Part shown: positions 1 through 5,279 of the stretch, piece by piece | Position numbering within the stretch: the stretch's first letter is position 1 | Layout of the letters: each line of letters begins with the position of its first letter | Source: Clostridiales bacterium | Lineage (GTDB): Bacteria; Bacillota; Clostridia; Oscillospirales; Acutalibacteraceae | NCBI GenBank assembly: GCA_012511005.1 | Contig: JAAZGX010000141.1 | Coordinates: 1 to 9,296 of the forward strand | DNA length: 9,296 nt | Reading direction: 5' to 3' | The notes under the pieces: generated by a model | The model's input: the letters and a program-made list of their open reading frames with translations, nothing else | Databases searched by the model: none | What the model was told of the DNA's origin: nothing | Program-made: the position numbers and the translations under genes

Positions 1-174
1 AACGAAAAGCATAATGGCAAGAAATCCATTATTTATTTTTAATTCGGTACGAAAAAAATTAGGAAGATACTCGCCGTTGACGAGAGACGACATCATATTT
101 TTACCGATAGGTCCAACGCCGTAACCTATGTATTCCCCAAGAGTGATTTTATTATTTTCCGGAAGCCTTTTCAC
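1..174 (-). CDS. N-terminal fragment of a probable GPH/MFS-type sugar-cation symporter (3' end outside window)
   Basis: Only the first 58 codons are visible; the frame stays open to the window edge. The start is GTG at 172-174, preceded on the minus strand by AGGGGG with a 7-base spacing. The peptide has the polar N-terminus and LGEYIGYGVGPIGKN stretch typical of glycoside-pentoside-hexuronide (GPH) symporters and related MFS carriers, where a GYGxG(D/P)xG motif precedes the first membrane helix. A hydrophobic segment, FLAIMLFV, begins at the cut edge. By family it would be an inner-membrane carrier moving a sugar or similar solute with a cation, but the substrate cannot be told. It starts 30 bases after the stop of the lipoprotein gene and shares its direction, with no terminator between, so co-transcription is likely. 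The family call rests on a short segment. Confidence 0.6.
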   Translation of the reverse strand, partial: MKRLPENNKITLGEYIGYGVGPIGKNMMSSLVNGEYLPNFFRTELKINNGFLAIMLFV

Positions 175-204
175 CTAAATACCCCCTATATTTAATACTT
201 TATT

Positions 205-822
205 TTATACGAGCGGCTCTCCAATGCTTTTTACGGTGCTTGTGAATGTTTGGCTCATTATATTATAAATATCGCCATCCCATTCTTTTATAACCCAAGC
301 GGAGGCATTATTTTTATTGCCTTTAACGCAGGTAAAAATAACGGCAGAGGTTATTACGGTGTCAGGTAATTCGTATTCAAAATTCTTGTAAGTCTTAACA
401 AGCAGTGACCTTAGATTTTCATCCGTAAGGTCTTTTTCGTCAATCGAAAAGCTTTGCAGCAGCATAGAGGCAATCATTTCTCTATACATAATATTATAAT
501 CATTATACTTATAATCAACGGTAATTATGGCGGTATCCTCATCTATTTTGGCTTTTGATATATTATAAGTTGTGTTTTTAGAGTTTTTGGCAAAGAAATC
601 ATCAATTGTACCCATTAGTTTATTTTCATTGTTAAACGCTGTTTTAAGGTTTTCGCCGCCGTCTGAAATGTAATTTTGCATACCGTCAAAATCAAATGCA
701 ATTAAACGGTTACAGAAGCTTGCAACAACATCTTTCGGCTCTGACGCGCTTTTTTTACCGCACGAGCAAAAAGTAAATGCAGAAACCATAACGAGTATCA
801 AGGCAATTATTCTGGTTTTCAT
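205..822 (-). CDS. Small secreted lipoprotein of unknown function
   Basis: This 205-residue protein starts MKTRII, followed by a hydrophobic stretch (about residues 5-18) and Cys19-Ser20-Cys21-Gly22. That reads as a lipoprotein signal peptide, with Cys21 the likely lipidated residue, although F18-C19-S20 is a loose lipobox. The mature part (about 28-205) alternates short helices and beta strands. An early helix reads DVVASFCNRLIAFDFDGM and a later segment carries strands around TAIITVDYKYND. This layout resembles NTF2-like lipoprotein domains of the DUF4878 kind, but no signature residues confirm it. The ATG at 820-822 is preceded by AGAGGTG at 5-base spacing. It has its own promoter and the next gene, a probable symporter, follows by 30 bases, so a solute-handling role is possible but unproven. 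Confidence 0.8.
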   Translation of the reverse strand: MKTRIIALILVMVSAFTFCSCGKKSASEPKDVVASFCNRLIAFDFDGMQNYISDGGENLKTAFNNENKLMGTIDDFFAKNSKNTTYNISKAKIDEDTAIITVDYKYNDYNIMYREMIASMLLQSFSIDEKDLTDENLRSLLVKTYKNFEYELPDTVITSAVIFTCVKGNKNNASAWVIKEWDGDIYNIMSQTFTSTVKSIGEPLV

Positions 823-849
823 TTTACACCTCTTAATCCATTTTATTAA

Positions 850-877
850 ATTTTACCATTATTATAAAAAGTGTCAA
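850..877 (-). promoter_or_regulatory. Promoter of the lipoprotein/symporter unit
   Basis: On the minus strand a consensus -35 TTGACA (872-877) is followed after 16 bases by TAAAAT (850-855). A TG pair one base upstream of the -10 gives an extended -10. It lies just downstream of the cupin terminator, so the lipoprotein operon starts independently. Direct motif reading; sigma-A type is inferred. Confidence 0.75.
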
Positions 878-890
878 GCTTTATGGAATA

Positions 891-916
891 AAAAAAGCAA
901 TCTCAAAAGAGATTGC
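891..916 (-). terminator. Rho-independent terminator of the cupin gene
   Basis: A perfect 8-bp stem, GCAATCTC (897-904) with GAGATTGC (909-916), encloses a 4-base loop. On the minus strand it is followed directly by six T residues (891-896). It begins 12 bases after the cupin stop codon. Confidence 0.9.
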
Positions 917-927
917 AAAGAATGAAT

Positions 928-1452
928 TTAGATTTGTTCACTGTCAGAGCCTATAGGCGCGATTATCGGTTCGTCAAGCCGCTCTTTTTCTATTGTTACT
1001 GATACATCATCTGCTTTTGTTCTGTGAATGGTGCCGCGCGGATGTTCAGGCGGACCGTAGACGGAGAAAAGTTTTAGCCTCTTATTGCCGATGTTCGTTA
1101 GATTGTGCCATTTTCCCGCGGGGATTATAATAGCGTAGTTTTCATAAACATACCGATGAAAATTAAGATTATCTTTCCTGTCGCCCATTCTGACCTCGCC
1201 CACGCCTTGAAGAACATACAGCAATTGGTCAACGCTTTTGTGCTGTTCAAGTCCGACATCTTCATAAGGAAGCAAGCTCATAACAGTTAGCTGTAAATTC
1301 TTTCCCGTCCATAAAGTGCTTCTAAAATAGTTGTTTTGAAGTGCCGCGTTTTTTAGGTTAGTAACAAAAGGCTCAGGACCGCTATCTTTATGTTGTAATA
1401 ATTCATTGTTTTTATTATTGTATTTGTACATAGATTTTCGGTTACTTCGCAT
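928..1452 (-). CDS. Cupin-domain protein (single-domain, cupin_2 type)
   Basis: This 174-residue single-domain cupin has motif 1 at about residues 67-84, where GLEQHKSVDQ supplies Glu69, His71 and Asp75/Gln76, and ends in QGVGEV. Motif 2 at about 107-118 is IIIPAGKWHNLTN, with His116. These residues normally bind a divalent metal in the beta-barrel. A central DNLNF segment and a C-terminal GPPEHPRGTIHRTKAD match a widespread family of small cupins related to phosphomannose-isomerase C-terminal domains; no reaction is established for that family. The reading frame extends upstream to GTG at 1491, but that start has no ribosome site. ATG at 1450-1452 is preceded by AAAGGA at 8-base spacing, so it was chosen. 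The gene lies 87 bases downstream of birA in the same direction and ends at a clear terminator. Confidence 0.88.
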   Translation of the reverse strand: MRSNRKSMYKYNNKNNELLQHKDSGPEPFVTNLKNAALQNNYFRSTLWTGKNLQLTVMSLLPYEDVGLEQHKSVDQLLYVLQGVGEVRMGDRKDNLNFHRYVYENYAIIIPAGKWHNLTNIGNKRLKLFSVYGPPEHPRGTIHRTKADDVSVTIEKERLDEPIIAPIGSDSEQI

Positions 1453-1539
1453 CTCTTTCGTCCTTTCATAAGTATTAATAATGTGCTTCACATTAGCATA
1501 TGCACACTTTCTTATAAAAGTTCAAATAAAATAGCTAAA

Positions 1540-2523
1540 CTATAAATAGCCGTCAATTCCTCTGATGCTTACTTCTCCGCTCGTTACATTTATAAGTTTA
1601 CCGTCGAAAAGACGCACAACAAGCCCGAAATTATCATCTAACTCCTCTGCCGTTCCAATAAGCTCATCGGAAGCTCTTATTACTCTTACTTCCCGCCCCA
1701 ATGTAATACAGTTTTCACGATAAAAAGAGAGGTATTCCGCCTTGTTTTTCGGAAAATCTTCTGCCATTTTATCAAGAGCCGTTATAATTTTTGATGCAAG
1801 ACTTGCCCTATTAACCCTTTTTCCGCTTTCAATAAAAAGTGAGGACGCTCTATCTTTTATGTCACCTAAAAAGTCAGATGCCTCTTGATTGCAGTTTATG
1901 CCTATGCCAATAATGATGTAGCGCACATTCTTGCTTTCACCCTCGACAGACATCTCAGTAAGTATGCCGCTTATCTTTTTCTCGTTAACTATTAAGTCGT
2001 TCACCCATTTAATGGAAGGGATAATGCCTAAAGCGTCATTAATTGCCCGTGCTACTGAAACGGCAGTAAATGCCGTAATATTTGCCGTGTTTTCAGCCGG
2101 TAAGTTTGTGCCAAAAAGCATTGAAAGGTATAATCCCTTATCCTTATGCGAAACAAATTCACGCCCAAGCCGCCCTTTGCCGTTCGTTTGCTCATTTGCA
2201 ATAACGATAGCGCCGTTACTTAAATTATGAAAATTTCTTTGTATATACGCGTTAGTAGAGTCTACGGTGTCAAGATATGTAATACGGCTTGAATAAGAAG
2301 AGCCAAGCAGCGCTAAAAGCTCCCCCTTATTCAGCATATTAAAGTCTCCGGTTAAAAGATAACCTTTTCTTGTAGAGGAAAGAATAACATAACCGTCTCG
2401 CCGCAAGGCTTTTACAGCCTTATTTACGGCGCTTCTGCTTATGTGTAACTCCTTGCTTATTTTTTCGCCTGAAACATAGTCATAGCTTTGTTTTAATGAT
2501 GCCAATACATAGCTTTTTGTCAT
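1540..2523 (-). CDS. birA: Bifunctional biotin-protein ligase and biotin-operon repressor BirA
   Basis: This 327-residue cytosolic protein is full length for a group II biotin-protein ligase. It makes biotinyl-5'-AMP and transfers biotin to a lysine of carboxylase carrier domains; with biotinyl-AMP bound it dimerises and represses biotin genes. Residues 1-60 are a winged helix-turn-helix, including ISKELHISRSAVNKAVKALRR. The catalytic core has DSTN (88-91), the biotinyl-AMP loop GKGRLGRE (115-122), KWVND (172-176, usually KWPND), KISGIL with Lys183, and GIGIN (206-210). The C-terminal SH3-like domain covers about 275-327. ATG at 2521-2523 is preceded by AGGTGAT. The gene is divergent from bioY across two BirA-type operators, so it probably regulates both bioY and itself. 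The Pro-to-Val change in KWVND is a mild departure from consensus. Confidence 0.97.
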   Translation of the reverse strand: MTKSYVLASLKQSYDYVSGEKISKELHISRSAVNKAVKALRRDGYVILSSTRKGYLLTGDFNMLNKGELLALLGSSYSSRITYLDTVDSTNAYIQRNFHNLSNGAIVIANEQTNGKGRLGREFVSHKDKGLYLSMLFGTNLPAENTANITAFTAVSVARAINDALGIIPSIKWVNDLIVNEKKISGILTEMSVEGESKNVRYIIIGIGINCNQEASDFLGDIKDRASSLFIESGKRVNRASLASKIITALDKMAEDFPKNKAEYLSFYRENCITLGREVRVIRASDELIGTAEELDDNFGLVVRLFDGKLINVTSGEVSIRGIDGYL

Positions 2524-2538
2524 AATATCACCTGATTA

Positions 2539-2566
2539 AGTATAGCAGATTTATATTAATTGTAAA
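2539..2566 (-). promoter_or_regulatory. Candidate birA promoter
   Basis: On the minus strand TTTACA (2561-2566) and TATACT (2539-2544) are separated by 16 bases. The -35 hexamer lies inside the left half of operator 1, so autoregulation is expected. A start about 7 bases downstream of the -10 would fall within or next to the ribosome site, giving a very short leader; the true start may therefore differ. Confidence 0.5.
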
Positions 2567-2590
2567 CACTTATGCGTTTATTGTTGACAA
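2560..2590. promoter_or_regulatory. BirA operator 1 (between birA and bioY)
   Basis: Half-sites TTGTAAACA (2560-2568) and TGTTGACAA (2582-2590) form an inverted repeat with a 13-base spacer. They resemble the known bacterial BirA box, whose arms are TTGTAAACC/GGTTTACAA-like with a spacer of similar length. The left arm contains the birA -35 element and the right arm contains the bioY -35 TTGACA, so one dimer could shut off both promoters. Confidence 0.85.
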
Positions 2591-2612
2591 TCATATTTCC
2601 GCGTGTTATTTT
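2584..2612 (+). promoter_or_regulatory. bioY promoter
   Basis: A consensus -35 TTGACA (2584-2589) is followed by a 17-base spacer and a -10 TATTTT (2607-2612). Transcription would start near 2619, inside operator 2. The -35 box lies within the right arm of operator 1. Confidence 0.65.
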
Positions 2613-2613
2613 A

Positions 2614-2644
2614 TTGTAAACGAAAACGAAACAAGGGTTGACAA
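2614..2644. promoter_or_regulatory. BirA operator 2 (over bioY start region)
   Basis: TTGTAAACG (2614-2622) and GGTTGACAA (2636-2644) repeat the geometry of operator 1 exactly, with a 13-base spacer. The site spans the predicted bioY transcription start, its GGG ribosome site and the first base of its ATG. Together with operator 1 it is a tandem arrangement with centres 54 bp apart. Confidence 0.8.
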
Positions 2645-3168
2645 TGAAGACGAAAGACATTACATATATAGCTATATCGGCGGCGCTCATTGCAATATGC
2701 TCATGGGTATCAATACCGTTTCCGGTGCCCGTAACGCTTCAAACGCTCGGTGTATTTCTTGTTGTGGGGCTTATCGGCGGAAAACGCGGCTTTTTAGCCG
2801 TTCTTATTTATATATTAGCGGGTGCTGTGGGAGTGCCTGTATTTTCGGGTTTTAAGGGCGGTTTAGCAGTTCTGCTCGGCAGTACGGGCGGGTATATTAT
2901 AGGTTTTCTATTTGCGGCGGGTGTTATATGGATTGCTACACACTTTTTTGGTCAAAGAACGGCTGTACTTGCTGTCAGTATGTCAATAGGTTTAATAATT
3001 TGTTATATTACAGGTACTTTGTGGTTTATGCTCGTAATTTTGCGCTCGGCAGAACCTATGAGCTTTGCGGCGGTTATTGGCAAATCTGTTTTGCCGTTTA
3101 TTATACCGGATATCATTAAGATTTTTATAGTGCTTCGTTTAATAAAGGTGCTTAAAGGGCGGATATAG
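2644..3168 (+). CDS. bioY: Biotin transporter substrate-binding subunit BioY (ECF S component)
   Basis: This 174-residue integral membrane protein has about six hydrophobic segments. Family hallmarks are all visible: PVPVTLQTLGV (28-37), AGAVGVPVFSGFKGG (59-73), a GSTGGYIIGF loop (79-88), GTLWF (124-128) and PFIIPDIIK (151-159). BioY binds biotin at the membrane and, in ECF systems, associates with a shared EcfT/EcfA energising module, which is not in this window; some BioY proteins work alone. ATG at 2644 is chosen because GGG lies 6 bases upstream. The in-frame TTG at 2638 would leave no room for a ribosome site. It is divergent from birA and sits under two BirA-type operators, so repression when biotin is plentiful is expected. 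No terminator is visible directly after its stop codon. Confidence 0.96.
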   Translation: MKTKDITYIAISAALIAICSWVSIPFPVPVTLQTLGVFLVVGLIGGKRGFLAVLIYILAGAVGVPVFSGFKGGLAVLLGSTGGYIIGFLFAAGVIWIATHFFGQRTAVLAVSMSIGLIICYITGTLWFMLVILRSAEPMSFAAVIGKSVLPFIIPDIIKIFIVLRLIKVLKGRI

Positions 3169-3283
3169 GACAGTTTTTTAAAAATATACTAAGTCACACT
3201 ACTAAGAGAATTAGAATACAATGTAATAAAACAGCATAAAGACAATGCGGCATAGTTTTACATAAATGTAAAGGAGGGATACT

Positions 3284-3364
3284 ATGTTTTGCATTTGTTT
3301 TAGAAGGAGAAGAAGATGCTGTATGCGCAGAGTTTTTTATGGTTGCAGATGTTGCCGATTCTGA
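3284..3364 (+). CDS. Cysteine/arginine-rich 26-residue microprotein, unrecognised
   Basis: This 26-codon ORF (ATG 3284, TGA 3362-3364) is preceded by AAAGGAGG, with AGGAGG at 3272-3277 and 6 bases to the ATG, one of the best ribosome sites in the window. The peptide opens MFCICF, continues with five consecutive arginines and CC, and ends GCRCCRF. It has 7 Cys (positions 3, 5, 12, 13, 21, 23, 24) and 9 Arg among 26 residues, with no acidic residue. A strong terminator begins 11 bases after the stop, so a short transcript ends here, either from a local promoter or by readthrough from bioY, which lacks its own terminator. I do not recognise a family. Possibilities are a metal- or nucleic-acid-binding peptide, a spore-coat-type small protein, or a leader peptide. 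The reading frame rests on the ribosome site and composition only. Confidence 0.6.
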   Translation: MFCICFRRRRRCCMRRVFYGCRCCRF

Positions 3365-3375
3365 TATAAAAACAA

Positions 3376-3412
3376 TTGAACCGCAAATTTTGTTTGCGGT
3401 TCAACATTTTTT
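3376..3412 (+). terminator. Strong rho-independent terminator after the microprotein ORF
   Basis: A perfect 12-bp stem, TTGAACCGCAAA (3376-3387) with TTTGCGGTTCAA (3393-3404), has a 5-base loop. Two bases later come six T residues (3407-3412). It would end transcripts from the microprotein ORF and any readthrough from bioY. Confidence 0.92.
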
Positions 3413-3465
3413 GTTATTGTTAATATTTTATTGGCATTTTGTATAAAACTATAGTACCTAATATA

Positions 3466-3494
3466 TTGACTTAATGGTTAATAAGTTGTAAAAT
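3466..3494 (+). promoter_or_regulatory. Promoter of the M28 peptidase gene
   Basis: TTGACT (3466-3471) is followed by a 17-base spacer and TAAAAT (3489-3494). This lies downstream of the preceding terminator, so the peptidase gene is an independent transcription unit with a leader of roughly 25 bases. Confidence 0.75.
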
Positions 3495-3527
3495 ATGTCC
3501 AATAATACTATTTAACAGGAGGTTGTT

Positions 3528-4763
3528 ATGGTTATTTCCAAGATAATTGAGAAAAAGAATGAAGCGGCAAAGTATATGGTAAAAGAAATCACGCATATAT
3601 GCCGTAATTTTGAAAAGCGTCCTCCCGGCTCGTTGGGAGAGAAACAGGCTTGTGAGTACATGGCAGAGGTGCTAAAGGACGACTGCGGATGCGAGCGTGT
3701 AGAGGTTGAATCTTTTCCATTAAATCCGGGAGCATTTTACGGATGGCTTTACATAACGATGACACTTGCAATAGCTGCCGTGCCGGTGTTTTTCTTTTAT
3801 CCTCTCATTTCTGCTATCATGATAGCTTTCGGTCTGTTTACCGTTTTTATGGAGTTTGGAATTTATAAAGAATTTATTGATTTTCTGTTTCCAAAAGCAA
3901 CGGGACACAATGTAACGGCTATAAAAAACTGTTCCGGTGAGGTAAAAAGGCGCATTATCTTTAATGGGCACCCTGATGCCGCGTGGGAATGGCCTGTAAA
4001 TTATAAGCTTGGCGGTGTTGGTTTTGAAGGGCATGCCGTGATATGCGGAATAGGCGCTGTTTACTATCTTGTAATATCCATATTAAGCTTTATACAAAAC
4101 GGTTTCAGCGGTACCGACCCATCTTCTACACTTGGAAAGCTTGGTCTTTGGGGAATATTATTCGTTCCTTTCTTTATCGGTCTTTATTTTATGAGAAATA
4201 AAAAGCGTGTTGTTGACGGTGCAAATGATAATCTTTCCGGCTGCTATATGGGTATTGCAATATTAAAAGCTATGAAAGACGAAGGAATTGAGCTTGAAAA
4301 CACACAAGTCGGAGTTGTTCTGACAGGAGCAGAGGAGTCGGGACTTCGCGGCGCAAAGGCGTGGACGGAGAAGCATAAAGAGGAATTCAGCGATGTTCCC
4401 ACCTTTATATATTCTTTTGATACAATTCACGACCCGAAGCACCTTATGGTTAATTATCGTGACTTAAACTCATCTGTAAAAAGTGATAAAGACGCTTCTG
4501 ATTTATTTATGGAAGCTGCAAAAGAGCTTGAAATTCCCTGTAAAAAAGGCTTTGTACCTCCCTTAGGCGGAGCGACTGACGCGGCGGCGTTTGCACAAGC
4601 GGGTATGCGCGCCACGGGTATTACGGGACTTAACCATAATTTAGAGCCATACTATCACACAAGACGGGATACATATGATAATATGAACTTAGAGGGTCTT
4701 GCCAACTGCTATTCAGTAGGTGTTCGCGTTCTTGAAATGTTTGACGACGGCGCAAAGCAATAA
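3528..4763 (+). CDS. Membrane-embedded M28-family zinc metallopeptidase
   Basis: This 411-residue protein carries the co-catalytic zinc site of peptidase family M28 (aminopeptidase type). The site includes His148 and Asp150 in NGHPDAA, Asp234 in GANDNLSG, Glu269/Glu270 in GAEESGLRGA, Asp298 in SFDTIHD and His377 in YYHTRRDTYDN. Glu269 is the expected general base. Family members cleave N-terminal residues from peptides; the substrate here is unknown. Residues 72-113 form two adjacent hydrophobic helices, and about 168-190 and 204-222 form two more. The second pair is inserted between the His-x-Asp and the next zinc ligand, so the catalytic domain is split by membrane segments. No signal peptide is seen. 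ATG at 3528 has AGGAGG at 5-base spacing and its own promoter. It converges on a small minus-strand gene across a shared hairpin. Confidence 0.88.
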   Translation: MVISKIIEKKNEAAKYMVKEITHICRNFEKRPPGSLGEKQACEYMAEVLKDDCGCERVEVESFPLNPGAFYGWLYITMTLAIAAVPVFFFYPLISAIMIAFGLFTVFMEFGIYKEFIDFLFPKATGHNVTAIKNCSGEVKRRIIFNGHPDAAWEWPVNYKLGGVGFEGHAVICGIGAVYYLVISILSFIQNGFSGTDPSSTLGKLGLWGILFVPFFIGLYFMRNKKRVVDGANDNLSGCYMGIAILKAMKDEGIELENTQVGVVLTGAEESGLRGAKAWTEKHKEEFSDVPTFIYSFDTIHDPKHLMVNYRDLNSSVKSDKDASDLFMEAAKELEIPCKKGFVPPLGGATDAAAFAQAGMRATGITGLNHNLEPYYHTRRDTYDNMNLEGLANCYSVGVRVLEMFDDGAKQ

Positions 4764-4806
4764 AAAATAAAAAGCGCCCCGCTCCTTATATAAAGGGGCG
4801 GGGCTT
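4761..4806. terminator. Shared terminator between convergent genes
   Basis: GCCCCGCTCCTT (4776-4787) pairs with AAGGGGCGGGGC (4793-4804) over 12 bp, with one G-U pair on the plus strand and a 5-base loop. On the minus strand the hairpin is followed by GC and then a long T-rich run (complement of 4761-4773), an efficient terminator for the small gene at 4846-5160. On the plus strand the tail TTAACTAATTAAT is poorer, so termination of the peptidase gene is likely but weaker. Confidence 0.82.
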
Positions 4807-4845
4807 AACTAATTAATCAGTTTCCTATAAATAAAGATTTAAGTA

Positions 4846-5160
4846 TTACTCTATTCTTTTAGCTTCCTTGATTTTAATTCTTCCTATATAAGGAATTTTA
4901 ATAAATCCTGACGCAGTGTCACCCTCAAATGTAAAGGAAAGGTCAATTTCCTTGCCTTGAAGAAGGTCAACGGTTGCTTTAGCGTTTAGAGTGTTTCCGT
5001 CCTCGGTAATGTCAAAAATTTTGAACTCAGGAATATCCATATCGGAGGGAAGCTCAAGGTCAAACCCGTATTCGCCGTTATCATCATAAACTTTAATGAT
5101 AGCATCGCCTTTGAAAAACATAGTGTCAACATGTGCAAGCCAGTTTCCTAAACCAATCAT
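4846..5160 (-). CDS. Small conserved-looking protein of unknown function
   Basis: This 104-residue protein has no signal peptide and no membrane segment. It is rich in alternating beta strands (for example DAIIKVYDDNGEYGFDLELP, EIDLSFTFEG and SGFIKIPYIGRIKIKEA) and contains no cysteine, so it reads as a compact acidic beta-sandwich or barrel in the cytosol. I do not recognise the family. A perfect AAGGAGG (5169-5175) sits 8 bases before ATG at 5158-5160, and a terminator lies 40 bases after the stop. Both support a real, separately expressed gene. It is divergent from an AraC-type regulator, which makes it a candidate target of that regulator, but this is inference from position only. Confidence 0.78.
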   Translation of the reverse strand: MIGLGNWLAHVDTMFFKGDAIIKVYDDNGEYGFDLELPSDMDIPEFKIFDITEDGNTLNAKATVDLLQGKEIDLSFTFEGDTASGFIKIPYIGRIKIKEAKRIE

Positions 5161-5182
5161 AATAGATGCCTCCTTAATATAA

Positions 5183-5199
5183 TAGACATTAGCTGTCTA
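5183..5199. promoter_or_regulatory. Dyad TAGACA-N5-TGTCTA, candidate operator
   Basis: A perfect 6-bp inverted repeat with a 5-base centre lies in the 119-bp divergent gap between the small gene and the AraC-type gene. It overlaps the predicted -10 of the minus-strand gene. No known regulator motif is recognised. Confidence 0.4.
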
Positions 5200-5214
5200 C
5201 AAAAATATTACCAA
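5186..5214 (-). promoter_or_regulatory. Candidate promoter of the small gene at 4846-5160
   Basis: On the minus strand TTGGTA (5209-5214) is followed after 17 bases by TAATGT (5186-5191). The match is moderate. A perfect dyad, TAGACA-N5-TGTCTA (5183-5199), covers the -10 box and could be an operator. Confidence 0.45.
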
Positions 5215-5231
5215 CTTTTTTTAGTTTGGTA

Positions 5232-5259
5232 TTGTATATATTTAATAAAATGTTATAAT
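5232..5259 (+). promoter_or_regulatory. Promoter of the AraC-type regulator
   Basis: TTGTAT (5232-5237), a 16-base spacer and a perfect TATAAT (5254-5259) are present. TG at 5251-5252 makes this an extended -10 promoter, so the modest -35 is compensated. Confidence 0.7.
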
Positions 5260-5279
5260 ATTAAATTAAAGGTGATTTT

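Noticed and set aside
1453..1491. GTG start giving the cupin protein 13 extra N-terminal residues
   Set aside because: No ribosome site precedes it and it lies inside a palindrome, whereas ATG 1452 has AAAGGA at a suitable distance.
2638..2643. TTG start two codons upstream for bioY
   Set aside because: The GGG of the ribosome site abuts the TTG directly, leaving no spacing; ATG 2644 is correctly spaced.
2524..2643. Riboswitch in the birA-bioY gap
   Set aside because: The gap is filled by promoters and two protein-binding dyads, leaders are very short, and no stem-rich RNA element is visible.
3284..3412. Cys/Arg leader-peptide attenuator controlling the downstream peptidase
   Set aside because: The peptidase has its own promoter at 3466-3494 beyond the terminator, and I found no convincing antiterminator pairing to the hairpin's left arm. 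RNA mapping could revive the idea.
3720..4034. Antisense open frame within the M28 peptidase gene
   Set aside because: It has no ribosome site or recognisable domain and overlaps a confident gene.
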